Below, in pieces: positions 8,589-16,733 of a stretch of 38,042 nt of DNA (position 1 is its first letter; every line of letters begins with the position of its first letter). Position numbers and translations under genes: made by a program. The stretch comes from Bacteroidota bacterium. Lineage in GTDB: Bacteria; Bacteroidota; Bacteroidia; Flavobacteriales; Flavobacteriaceae. Below the pieces are notes generated by a model that did not search any database, was not told the origin of the DNA, and saw only the letters and a program-made list of their open reading frames with translations. The stretch lies in contig JAQCCM010000015.1 in assembly GCA_027621175.1 (NCBI GenBank), forward strand, positions 1-38,042, given 5' to 3'.

Positions 8589-10381
8589 GATTTTGCTTCT
8601 AACGAAGCTTGAAATTCTTCCAAAACAGGTTGAACGGTACTGGCAGGAATGTCTTTTACCTTAATGTACATAAGGCCATCAATGGCATTATTAAACAACG
8701 GGTCAACATTAAATGACACCACGCGTGCGTTTTGTTTTATGTATTTTTTAATTAGTACAGGCAAGCGTAATGCACCCGGCTCTACCTCTTGAATAAGCTT
8801 ATCGAATTTGTTCAAATCGGCTGAAGTTTCGTCAAAAACAAACTCTTTATCTGCGTCATTTAGTTTGACTTTAAATTCTTTTTTTGGTGTAATGTATTGT
8901 GCCAAAAAGGGGTCGTAATAATGCGAACGCATAAACTCAATCATTAATGACTTGGTAAACTTTGAAAATTGATTGCTTATACTTACACTTCCCATAAGAT
9001 AATCGTATTCTGGATAGCGTAATGTGGCGTGAATAATCCCTTTCCAAAGCAAGAAGAGTGGCATGGGACGTTGCTGATATTGCTGGGCCACAAAAGCCCT
9101 TCCAAGCTCAATGGTGTTGTTTAGCATAAAATAGATTTCAGCATCAAACTTAAAAAGTTCCGCAAGGTAAAATCCTGATATCCCATGCTTATTCATAAGC
9201 ACTTTACCAAGTCCCAAACGGTATGCGCCAACCAGACTTTTGGCTTGGTGATCCCACAAAAAAAGATGTAAATAATCTTGGTCAAAATGGTCAAGATCAA
9301 GCGATTTATTGGTCCCCTCACCCACTGCCCTGAAGGCAATTTCGCGCTGGCGTCCAATTTCGTTTAGGATGTTTGGGATTTCGTTTGCAGCGGTCAGAAA
9401 AAGCTCGTAATCTTTAGATGTCAAAAGCGATTTGTTTTGCTGTTGTAGCCATGCAATCTCATTTTCAAGTAACGAAGTTGAAACAGGCGATGCAATGGGT
9501 GCTACTTTTTTACTTCTCCTGCGAAGCGGTCGTGGCATACGATTGAGTAGATGCTTGGGTTCAAAACTATTGGATAGCATGTAAACCTTACGTCGTAAAA
9601 ATGCCGCATAATCCGTTACAGAAGTGTGGATGTTTTGATCTTTTATAGAAATAACTTTCCCCACGCGAACATCAATAGTCCGATTTCTTTGTGTAAGCAA
9701 TTCGGCGGGAAGTCTTGCCGTGCGTAATAAGTCATGAATTTTAGCCAAACGATAGAAAAGTGGACTGTTGCGCGCGTGAAAATAAATGGGAACAACAGGG
9801 ACATTAGCGCGTTGAATAAGGCGTATGGTGGCTTCGTTCCATACTGGGTCTATGGGTACTTGTTTTTTTAAATGGGAGGCAACTTCACCCGCTGGAAAAA
9901 CAGCAAAAAGTCCCTCATTTTCTAAATGCCGTAAAACATTTCTAAAGCCAACTAAACTCGATTTTAGCGATTGTTTTTCGTTAAACGGATTTACAGGGAT
10001 AATCCATTTATTTAAAGGGGTTGCGCGTTCCAATAAAAAATTCGCCATAAGTTTTACATCTGGACGTAATTGCTGCATAAAGTGCATCAAAATAATACCA
10101 TCAATTCCACCCAATGGATGATTGGAAACCAATACTACAGGTCCTTTAGTAGGAATGCGTTTTAACTCATCTGGATTAATGTGATACTTAATTCTAAAGT
10201 GAAATAAAAGTGCCTCTAGAAATTGGGACTCGTCTCCGCTGGTGATACTTTTATCATAAATCTTATTGATTTCATCGAGGCTAAGAAACCAAAGAACAAA
10301 ACGACCAACAATGCGGCCAAATAAACCTGTTTTGGCAAGCCCAAGCACTGCGGCTACATCGGTTGAATATACAAGAGGCAT
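8573..10381 (-). CDS. bifunctional lysophospholipid/GNAT-type acyltransferase (OlsF-like)
   Basis: 602-residue two-domain protein. The N-terminal PlsC-type acyltransferase has the H..D motif as NHPLGGID (87-94, one residue longer than HX4D, as in hemolysin-like acyltransferases) and FPAGE (162-166). The C-terminal half (about 330-520) resembles the GNAT/hemolysin N-acyltransferase domain of OlsB-type proteins. This architecture matches OlsF, reported to do both the N- and O-acylation in ornithine (or related amino-acid) lipid synthesis in Serratia and Flavobacterium. Here that role, at the inner membrane and with acyl-ACP donors, is an inference; the head-group amino acid could be ornithine or glycine. 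Preceded by a near-consensus box TATATTTA. Confidence 0.8.
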   Translation of the reverse strand: MPLVYSTDVAAVLGLAKTGLFGRIVGRFVLWFLSLDEINKIYDKSITSGDESQFLEALLFHFRIKYHINPDELKRIPTKGPVVLVSNHPLGGIDGIILMHFMQQLRPDVKLMANFLLERATPLNKWIIPVNPFNEKQSLKSSLVGFRNVLRHLENEGLFAVFPAGEVASHLKKQVPIDPVWNEATIRLIQRANVPVVPIYFHARNSPLFYRLAKIHDLLRTARLPAELLTQRNRTIDVRVGKVISIKDQNIHTSVTDYAAFLRRKVYMLSNSFEPKHLLNRMPRPLRRRSKKVAPIASPVSTSLLENEIAWLQQQNKSLLTSKDYELFLTAANEIPNILNEIGRQREIAFRAVGEGTNKSLDLDHFDQDYLHLFLWDHQAKSLVGAYRLGLGKVLMNKHGISGFYLAELFKFDAEIYFMLNNTIELGRAFVAQQYQQRPMPLFLLWKGIIHATLRYPEYDYLMGSVSISNQFSKFTKSLMIEFMRSHYYDPFLAQYITPKKEFKVKLNDADKEFVFDETSADLNKFDKLIQEVEPGALRLPVLIKKYIKQNARVVSFNVDPLFNNAIDGLMYIKVKDIPASTVQPVLEEFQASLEAKSQSSK

Positions 10382-10405
10382 TTGGGTAATTTAGGGTAAA
10401 TATAG

Positions 10406-11656
10406 CTATTTCATTACCAATTGAAGCGTGGTTAAGGTACGCTGTTCCAGCACCAATTCGTGCGCTTTTAATATGGCGACAGCAGAGTTTTCTTCAAAAT
10501 GGCGAATCGTATACAACATTACATCTGGGGTGTGTTGAACATCAAATCTAGCGCGTAGGTTGTGCAACAAAGTTTCCATATTGTGATATTTATCGTTGAC
10601 ACAAACCGAAAAGCTAATCGCTGAGTTTTGAATCAAATCAACTGACATTTTGTGTTCGTGTAACAATTTAAAAATATCGCTGATATTATCTTCTACAACA
10701 AAAGAAAAGTCGCGCGTGGACAGTCGCAGTAATGAAAGCCCTTTTTTGACGATATAGCAGGGAACTTCTGGGCGCATACGAACACCTTTTCCCACCTGAG
10801 TACCTTTTTCTGTTGGGTTCAAAAACGACTTTACAAACAATGGGATTTCTTTGCGTTGCAGTGGTTGCAAGGTTTTTGGATGAATTACAGAAGCGCCGTA
10901 AAACGCCAATTCGATAGCCTCTTGGTAGGAAATATGATGCAGTAATTGCGTTTTATCAAAAACTCTAGGGTCAGCATTTAAAACGCCAGGAACGTCTTTC
11001 CAGATAATAACATCTGTAGCCCCCAAACAATATGCAAAAATGGCAGCTGAATAATCCGAACCTTCTCTTCCCAATGTGGTAGTAAAATTATTATCGTCAG
11101 ATCCAATAAACCCTTGCGTAACTTTTAGTACACTCCCCTGCACTTGATTCTGAATTGCTACTTGTGTACGTTCCCAATCTAAGTGAGCACTGCGATAAAA
11201 ATTATCTGTTTTGATACACTCCCGAGCATCAACCCATTCGGCTGCAATACCAACGTGATTTAGGTAGGCACAAACGATGGATGTTGAAATCAATTCGCCA
11301 AAACTCACAACCTGATCATACACAAAAGCTTCGTGAGGCGATCGGTTGTTAGCCAAAAAAGTATGGCATTGACCAAAGAGATCTTTAACGCGTTTGCTCA
11401 CAGGCGTGTTTGGTGCTTCAAAGAGTTCTTCAATAATATTTTGATGAAAAGCTTCCGACTCAAGCAAGGTGCTTTTAAACGACTCGGGGTGCTTAAAATA
11501 AGCGCCCACAACTTCTTCTAGCGCATTTGTAGTTTTACCCATTGCCGAGACAACAACTACCGTGTTTTCATGGCCAGTCTTGGACAACACATGTACTACA
11601 TTTTTTACGCCCTCTGCATCTTTGACTGATGCTCCTCCAAACTTAAATACTCGCAT
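10406..11656 (-). CDS. lysC: aspartate kinase (monofunctional)
   Basis: Phosphorylates aspartate, the first step to lysine, threonine, methionine and diaminopimelate. Visible are the N-terminal KFGGASVKDAEGV motif (5-17), the central TTLGREGSDYSAAI kinase motif and IHPKTLQPL, then a C-terminal ACT pair region (about 300-400, LLRLSTRDFSFVVEDN) for feedback sensing. At 416 residues there is no fused homoserine dehydrogenase. Its ATG overlaps the end of the upstream GNAT gene by 14 bases, so both are probably co-transcribed from the promoter at 12151..12144. Confidence 0.92.
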   Translation of the reverse strand: MRVFKFGGASVKDAEGVKNVVHVLSKTGHENTVVVVSAMGKTTNALEEVVGAYFKHPESFKSTLLESEAFHQNIIEELFEAPNTPVSKRVKDLFGQCHTFLANNRSPHEAFVYDQVVSFGELISTSIVCAYLNHVGIAAEWVDARECIKTDNFYRSAHLDWERTQVAIQNQVQGSVLKVTQGFIGSDDNNFTTTLGREGSDYSAAIFAYCLGATDVIIWKDVPGVLNADPRVFDKTQLLHHISYQEAIELAFYGASVIHPKTLQPLQRKEIPLFVKSFLNPTEKGTQVGKGVRMRPEVPCYIVKKGLSLLRLSTRDFSFVVEDNISDIFKLLHEHKMSVDLIQNSAISFSVCVNDKYHNMETLLHNLRARFDVQHTPDVMLYTIRHFEENSAVAILKAHELVLEQRTLTTLQLVMK

Positions 11657-12137
11657 GATGTTTTGCTATAAATTTTTGCATTGCCCCATTTGTCATTTGG
11701 GTAATTTTCCAATCCGAAAATACGGTTGCTCCGTGTTTTTCATAAAAGTCAATGGCAGGAGTATTCCAATCCAATACTGCCCACTGAATGCGACGAACTC
11801 CAGAGTCGTGCGCAAAAGAAATAAACTTCTTTAGTAACGCAAACCCAATCCCTTTGCCGCGCTGTGATTCCGTAACAATCAAATCTTCCAAGTGCCACGA
11901 CTTCCCTTTCCACGTAGAATAACAACGATAAAATAAGGCAATACCCACAATTTTTTGATTTATCTCTGCTACGAAACAGTGAAAAAGCGGGGTATCGCCA
12001 AAGCCGTCTTGAATAAATTCAGATTCGGTTACGGCAACCGCATCGGGTTCTCGCTCAAAGTCTGCCAATTCCTGAATTAACGCAAGAATAGCTGCAGCAT
12101 CAGTGGCAATAGCTTGGCGAATGTTCACTTTTTTCAT
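11643..12137 (-). CDS. GNAT family N-acetyltransferase
   Basis: 164-residue single-domain acetyltransferase using acetyl-CoA. It has the DLIVTESQRGKGIGFALL pyrophosphate-binding motif (Q-R-G-K-G-I-G), then VLDWNTPAIDFYEKHGA, typical of the diamine/thialysine acetyltransferase-like branch. The acceptor is unknown. The reading frame is open further upstream to 12227, but the ATG at 12137 gives the usual N-terminus (MKKVNIRQAIATDA) and lies only 6 bases after a perfect -7 box, so the longer start is unlikely. Confidence 0.88.
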   Translation of the reverse strand: MKKVNIRQAIATDAAAILALIQELADFEREPDAVAVTESEFIQDGFGDTPLFHCFVAEINQKIVGIALFYRCYSTWKGKSWHLEDLIVTESQRGKGIGFALLKKFISFAHDSGVRRIQWAVLDWNTPAIDFYEKHGATVFSDWKITQMTNGAMQKFIAKHHASI

Positions 12138-12143
12138 TGGGGG

Positions 12144-12151
12144 CAAATGTA
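12144..12151 (-). promoter_or_regulatory. -7 promoter box of GNAT-lysC
   Basis: TACATTTG on the minus strand, ending 6 bases before the ATG at 12137. If transcription starts the usual 5-7 bases after the box, the mRNA is leaderless or nearly so. No convincing -33 TTG is seen. Confidence 0.5.
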
Positions 12152-12226
12152 ATAACTCTTGCGTGAATAGACCGATATTAACATCACAGCAAAATGGGAA
12201 TTTGTTTAAAAAATAACGCGAATACA

Positions 12227-12255
12227 TTGTGTGGACCTTGGTCTTTGTATTTTTG
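12227..12255 (+). promoter_or_regulatory. promoter of mfd
   Basis: TTG at 12227-12229, 18-base spacer, then TATTTTTG at 12248-12255, a match to the Bacteroidota consensus. The predicted transcript would begin near 12261, downstream of the ATG at 12194. This is why a GTG start at 12263 or 12269 is preferred for mfd. Confidence 0.6.
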
Positions 12256-12268
12256 CCAAAAAGTGCGT

Positions 12269-15200
12269 GTGACCGAGCTTCCCGTTTTATACCAAAATAA
12301 TCCGCAATTTCGTGCGGTTTATGAAAACCTTCGTGCCAATGGCAGCGTAATTACATCTGGCCTGATGGGCTCCAAGCACAGTTTTTTGGTAAAGTCACTT
12401 TTTGAACAACACGACGAAACGACTATTTGGATTCTAAACAATAAAGAAGAAGCCGCTTACTTTTTAAATGATTTGGAGGTGTTGTTGCCTCATCTGCCTC
12501 TTTTTTTCCCGTCAAGCTACCGCAGACCCTACAACATTGAGGAAACCAATAACGCCAATGTACTGTTACGCGCTGAAACGCTCCAGAAATTAAAAGAACT
12601 TCCCAAACAGCTTGTAGTGACCTACCCCGAAGCACTTTTTGAGCAGGTACTCACGCCCAAAGAATTGCAGCGTAAAACATTAACGATAAACAAAGGAGAT
12701 GAATTGAGTATTGACTTTGTTAACGAGACCCTTTTTGAGTTTAGTTTTACCCGTGTTGATTTTGTCAACGAACCTGGTGAATTCGCTGTTCGAGGTGGTA
12801 TTTTAGATGTGTATTCGTTTAGCCACGACGAGCCGTTTCGCATTGAGTTTTTTGGAGATGAAATAGATACCATTCGCACGTTTGATGTAACCAGTCAGCG
12901 CTCTACAAAACTCCTTGAACAGGCTAAAGTACTGGCGAACATTGAGCAAAAAGAACAAAAAGAAGTGCGGCAATCCTTGCTATCGTTTGTGTCTGCAAAT
13001 ACGCTTGTTTGTGTTCAAAACGAATCCATAGTGTCGGCTGAGCTAGATGCCCTTTTTGACTTTGCCCACAAAGCTTTTGATAATCTATCTGGCGAAATCA
13101 AAAGACAACCACCAAAGGAATTATTCATTGATGGTGAATTATTTACAAAAGAGCTGAAAGTCTTGCCAAACGTCCATTTTTCAACTTCCAAAAAAACTTC
13201 CAAACTTCACTTTTCATGCCAACCACAACCCCATTTTAAACGCAAATTTGATTGGTTTGCAGAACATCTTACCGAAAATAATGAGAAGCAATGCATCAAT
13301 CATATTTTTTGTGCCTCACAAACGCAAAAAGAACGGCTTACGCAAATCATCGAGGAGCTTGTTCCAGAAACTCCTTTTCACTGTTGGGTGGCACCACTAT
13401 ATCAAGGTTTTGTAGATGAAGACGAGAATATCGTTTGCTATACCGATCATCAGCTTTTTGAGCGGTATCACAAATTCAGACTCAAAAATGGCTACTCTAA
13501 AAAACAAGCGATTTCGTTAAAAGCATTGGCACAACTTGAAGTGGGCGATTATGTCACACACATCGACCATGGAATTGGCACATTTGGTGGGTTGCAACGC
13601 ATCGATGTGGAGGGCAAAACACAAGAAGCCATAAAGCTGTTTTATGGCGACCGAGATATCTTATACGTGAGCATTCACTCTTTGCATAAAATTTCAAAGT
13701 TTAATGGCAAAGATGGCGCCGCACCAAAGGTGTATAAACTCGGTTCTGGGGCATGGAAAAAAATCAAACAAAAGACCAAAAAGAAGGTTAAAGAAATTGC
13801 CTTTAATCTCATTAACGTTTACGCAAAACGACGATTGAATAAAGGATTTTCTTGTGGCCCAGACACCTATTTACAACACGAGTTAGAAGCCTCTTTTTTG
13901 TTTGAAGACACACCCGACCAACGTACCGCAACCGAGGCCGTAAAGCAAGACATGGAAGACCAAAAACCCATGGATAGATTGGTTTGTGGGGATGTAGGTT
14001 TTGGAAAAACCGAAGTGGCTATTCGTGCGGCTTTTAAGGCAGTGGATAATGGCAAACAAGTAGCCGTTTTGGTGCCAACGACTATCTTGGCGTTTCAACA
14101 CTACAACACTTTTGTAAAGCGACTAAAAGAGTTTCCTGTTACGGTTGATTATATGAATCGATTCAGATCAGCCAAACAGAGAAAAGAAGTGCTTGAAGGT
14201 ATTGGTAATGGGGCTATTGATATTGTCATTGGAACACATCAGCTGGTTGGAAAATCTGTTTCTTTTAAAGATTTGGGCTTACTCATTGTAGATGAGGAAC
14301 AGAAATTTGGGGTGAATGTAAAAGAGAAGTTACGCAGCATGAAAGAACACGTTGATGTACTTACCCTAACCGCAACGCCTATCCCAAGAACCTTGCAGTT
14401 TAGCCTTATGGCAGCGCGGGATTTGTCGGTCATTAATACGCCTCCGCCCAATCGACATCCTATTGAAAGTCAAGTCATTTCATGGGATGAAACTCAAATT
14501 AGAGATGCTGTCATATATGAACTACAACGTGGTGGGCAGGTATTTTTTGTCCACAATCGCATTGAAAATATTGGAGAAGTGTCAGGTATGCTGCAACGCC
14601 TTATTCCAGATGCACGAATTGCAACCGCCCATGGACAACTTCCAGGAAACAAATTAGAAGACTTGATGCTAGGCTTCATTGATGGTGTATATGATGTACT
14701 GGTAGCAACTACTATTGTTGAAAGTGGACTTGATGTGCCTAATGCAAATACTATTTTTATAAATAATGCCAATCATTTTGGGCTTAGCGATTTGCATCAA
14801 ATGCGTGGCCGTGTGGGGCGCAGTAACAAAAAAGCCTTTTGTTATTTTATAACGCCGCCCTTTTCAGTACTTACTGAAGATGCCCGCAAACGTATGGAGG
14901 CAGTGAGTCAATATACGGCCTTAGGATCTGGATTTCAGATTGCCATGAAAGACTTAGAAATTAGAGGCGCAGGCGATTTATTGGGTGGTGAACAAAGTGG
15001 ATTCATTAATGATATTGGATTTGAAACCTATCAAAAGATTCTCAAAGATGCCATTGAAGAATTGCAACAAAACGAATTTAAAGCACTGTATCCAGATCAA
15101 AAACCTATACCAAAAGAATTGGTCTTAGATACCGATTTTGAAATCTTTTTCCCCACGGATTACATCAATAACGTTACCGAAAGACTAACGCAATATCAAG

Positions 15201-15583
15201 AGCTAGCCCTACTAAAAACAGAAGAGGAGTTAACTGCTTTTGGGGCTTCTCTCGTCGATAGGTTTGGCGCACTACCAGAAGAAACACTGGCATTATTTGA
15301 CAGTGTAAGATTAAAGTGGTTAGGTGCTTCATTAGGGTTTGAAAAAATCATACTAAAAAAACAAAAGTGTATTTGTACTTTCTTAGCCGACCCTGAAAGT
15401 TCCTTTTATCAAGAAGAGACATTCCAGTTTATGTTAGGCAAGTTAGGTTCATTGGGTAAAGCACAACTGAAAGAAAAAAACACCAAAGAAGGACAAAAAC
15501 TTGTAGTGGTTATTGATGAAGTTTTAAGCATTCAAAAAGCGATATCCCTGCTTAGTAAACTCCAAAAACCTATAACTGCTTAA
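12269..15583 (+). CDS. mfd: transcription-repair coupling factor
   Basis: ATP-driven translocase that removes RNA polymerase stalled at DNA damage and recruits UvrA. In order: UvrB-like N-terminal region; RNA polymerase-interacting domain near LEVGDYVTHIDHGIGTF; Walker A GDVGFGKTE; DEEQ box (LLIVDEEQKFGV); helicase motif ATPIPRTLQFSL; motif VI region QMRGRVGRS; C-terminal TRCF domain. About 1104 residues, normal for Bacteroidota. No in-frame ATG exists between 12194 and the conserved MGSKHSF segment; GTG codons at 12263 and 12269 follow the promoter directly and give the expected short N-terminus (TELPVLYQNNP). The 3' end overlaps the convergent ACT gene by 14 bases. Confidence 0.93.
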   Translation: MTELPVLYQNNPQFRAVYENLRANGSVITSGLMGSKHSFLVKSLFEQHDETTIWILNNKEEAAYFLNDLEVLLPHLPLFFPSSYRRPYNIEETNNANVLLRAETLQKLKELPKQLVVTYPEALFEQVLTPKELQRKTLTINKGDELSIDFVNETLFEFSFTRVDFVNEPGEFAVRGGILDVYSFSHDEPFRIEFFGDEIDTIRTFDVTSQRSTKLLEQAKVLANIEQKEQKEVRQSLLSFVSANTLVCVQNESIVSAELDALFDFAHKAFDNLSGEIKRQPPKELFIDGELFTKELKVLPNVHFSTSKKTSKLHFSCQPQPHFKRKFDWFAEHLTENNEKQCINHIFCASQTQKERLTQIIEELVPETPFHCWVAPLYQGFVDEDENIVCYTDHQLFERYHKFRLKNGYSKKQAISLKALAQLEVGDYVTHIDHGIGTFGGLQRIDVEGKTQEAIKLFYGDRDILYVSIHSLHKISKFNGKDGAAPKVYKLGSGAWKKIKQKTKKKVKEIAFNLINVYAKRRLNKGFSCGPDTYLQHELEASFLFEDTPDQRTATEAVKQDMEDQKPMDRLVCGDVGFGKTEVAIRAAFKAVDNGKQVAVLVPTTILAFQHYNTFVKRLKEFPVTVDYMNRFRSAKQRKEVLEGIGNGAIDIVIGTHQLVGKSVSFKDLGLLIVDEEQKFGVNVKEKLRSMKEHVDVLTLTATPIPRTLQFSLMAARDLSVINTPPPNRHPIESQVISWDETQIRDAVIYELQRGGQVFFVHNRIENIGEVSGMLQRLIPDARIATAHGQLPGNKLEDLMLGFIDGVYDVLVATTIVESGLDVPNANTIFINNANHFGLSDLHQMRGRVGRSNKKAFCYFITPPFSVLTEDARKRMEAVSQYTALGSGFQIAMKDLEIRGAGDLLGGEQSGFINDIGFETYQKILKDAIEELQQNEFKALYPDQKPIPKELVLDTDFEIFFPTDYINNVTERLTQYQELALLKTEEELTAFGASLVDRFGALPEETLALFDSVRLKWLGASLGFEKIILKKQKCICTFLADPESSFYQEETFQFMLGKLGSLGKAQLKEKNTKEGQKLVVVIDEVLSIQKAISLLSKLQKPITA

Positions 15584-16229
15584 GGTCTTTTATCACTCGA
15601 AAGGCCTTATCCACCTGATCGTCATTGACCAAAATAGTAAACTCATTTGAAGTAGAAATCACTTCATAAATATTGATTCCTTCCCATGATAAACGTTGAA
15701 AAACAAAGTAATAAATACCCGGAATAGAAACATTTTCGTTCGGCAATTTTAGGGTAATAGAAGATAAATTTTCCTCTTTGTGTAAACATTCTTCTTGAGC
15801 AAGATATGTGTCAACCAACGAAGCAAGATGTTGGCTTACCACAATATTGCACTCGTTAACGCCTCGAGAGGACGTGTAAAAATTCTCACTTGATAATTGT
15901 GACTGAGATAACAATTTTGCTTGAGCCGATAAAAGCGAGTCGGACACTTTGAAATTGTAATCAATAAGTGCGGAACGCACGGTGATGTCTCCAATATTTT
16001 TAAGCGTTTTAATGATTTTATGCGAGTACCGGAACTCCAAATCGGAAGAAAGACGCTTAAGTGCCATTACAATAGCTCCCGTACGTACCGGTTTTTGAGT
16101 TTGCTCCTTGATATCATCTAACATAATGCGCGACAACGAGGTCAAATTAATAATCCCTTGCGTAAGTGCACTTATCAAAAAAGGTTTTGATTTGATATAA
16201 GCCTCCACGGAAGAAGCAATAGTTTTCAT
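15570..16229 (-). CDS. ACT-domain regulatory protein
   Basis: 219 residues, no signal peptide. The N-terminal half (about 1-75) is helical and looks like a helix-turn-helix-type fold (SLSRIMLDDIKEQTQ). The C-terminus (about 145-219) is ACT-like: IPGIYYFVFQRLSWEGINIY followed by EVISTSNEFTILVNDDQVD and a final helix, the pattern of amino-acid-binding ACT domains. From memory, such proteins are often mis-called aspartate kinase in flavobacterial genomes because of the ACT domain; there is no kinase domain here. It may sense an amino acid, and its ligand and target are unknown. It is preceded by a perfect -7 box. Confidence 0.6.
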   Translation of the reverse strand: MKTIASSVEAYIKSKPFLISALTQGIINLTSLSRIMLDDIKEQTQKPVRTGAIVMALKRLSSDLEFRYSHKIIKTLKNIGDITVRSALIDYNFKVSDSLLSAQAKLLSQSQLSSENFYTSSRGVNECNIVVSQHLASLVDTYLAQEECLHKEENLSSITLKLPNENVSIPGIYYFVFQRLSWEGINIYEVISTSNEFTILVNDDQVDKAFRVIKDLKQL

Positions 16230-16246
16230 GTGTTTTAATTATTTCA

Positions 16247-16254
16247 CAAATGTA
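16247..16254 (-). promoter_or_regulatory. -7 promoter box of the ACT-domain gene
   Basis: TACATTTG on the minus strand, ending 17 bases before the ATG at 16229. No -33 TTG is present at the usual distance. Confidence 0.5.
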
Positions 16255-16290
16255 GTAATAAAAACACAAAATGTTATATAAATAACAATT

Positions 16291-16647
16291 CTAAAAGAAA
16301 TAAAACGCACTCTCGATGTGTTCAATACTAATGTTGGGTAAAACTCCAGTTAAACTGATAATATCAAATCGGGTTTCGCCTTCCCAGTTGTGTTTTTGGA
16401 TAAAAAATGCAGCAGCACGTGCCAATAATTTGCGCTTTTTGGGTGTTACAAATTCGTAAGGTGCGCCGTGCACAGCTGATTTTCGCCATTTTACCTCAAC
16501 TATACAAAGGATATCATCTTTTTGCGCAATAATATCTATCTCGGCTTTTTGATAGTAAAAATTACGTGCCACAATATTAAAGCCCTGTTCTTGTAAGAAC
16601 GATATGGCTAAGTCTTCGCCTTGATTCCCTTTAATAACAGAATTCAT
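16291..16647 (-). CDS. YraN family (UPF0102) nuclease-like protein
   Basis: 118 residues, cytoplasmic. It has the restriction-endonuclease-like fold pattern of UPF0102: GNQGEDLAISFL helix, then KAEIDIIAQ and VEVKWRK (Glu/Asp..Glu-x-Lys triad positions), then TPKKRKLLARAAAFFI. The family has the expected Holliday-junction-resolvase-like fold, but a defined role in Bacteroidota is not known to me. It is divergent from metG with an 86-base spacer. Confidence 0.88.
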   Translation of the reverse strand: MNSVIKGNQGEDLAISFLQEQGFNIVARNFYYQKAEIDIIAQKDDILCIVEVKWRKSAVHGAPYEFVTPKKRKLLARAAAFFIQKHNWEGETRFDIISLTGVLPNISIEHIESAFYFF

Positions 16648-16709
16648 GTATTTCAGATTTGAGATATTTAAAGATAAAAATTCAGGAGACAGTACAGATA
16701 TAAAATCGC

Positions 16710-16717
16710 TATTTTTG
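16710..16717 (+). promoter_or_regulatory. -7 promoter box of metG
   Basis: TATTTTTG matches TAnnTTTG and ends 16 bases before the metG ATG. No clear -33 TTG is present. Confidence 0.5.
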
Positions 16718-16733
16718 TGTCGAAAACTTTCGC

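Noticed and set aside
9825-10121. 98-codon plus-strand ORF antisense to the acyltransferase
   Set aside because: Lies wholly within the 602-residue gene, no promoter or domain; shadow frame.
15570-16229. ACT-domain protein as a second aspartate kinase
   Set aside because: No kinase motif such as KFGG is present; only the ACT-like end resembles aspartate kinase.
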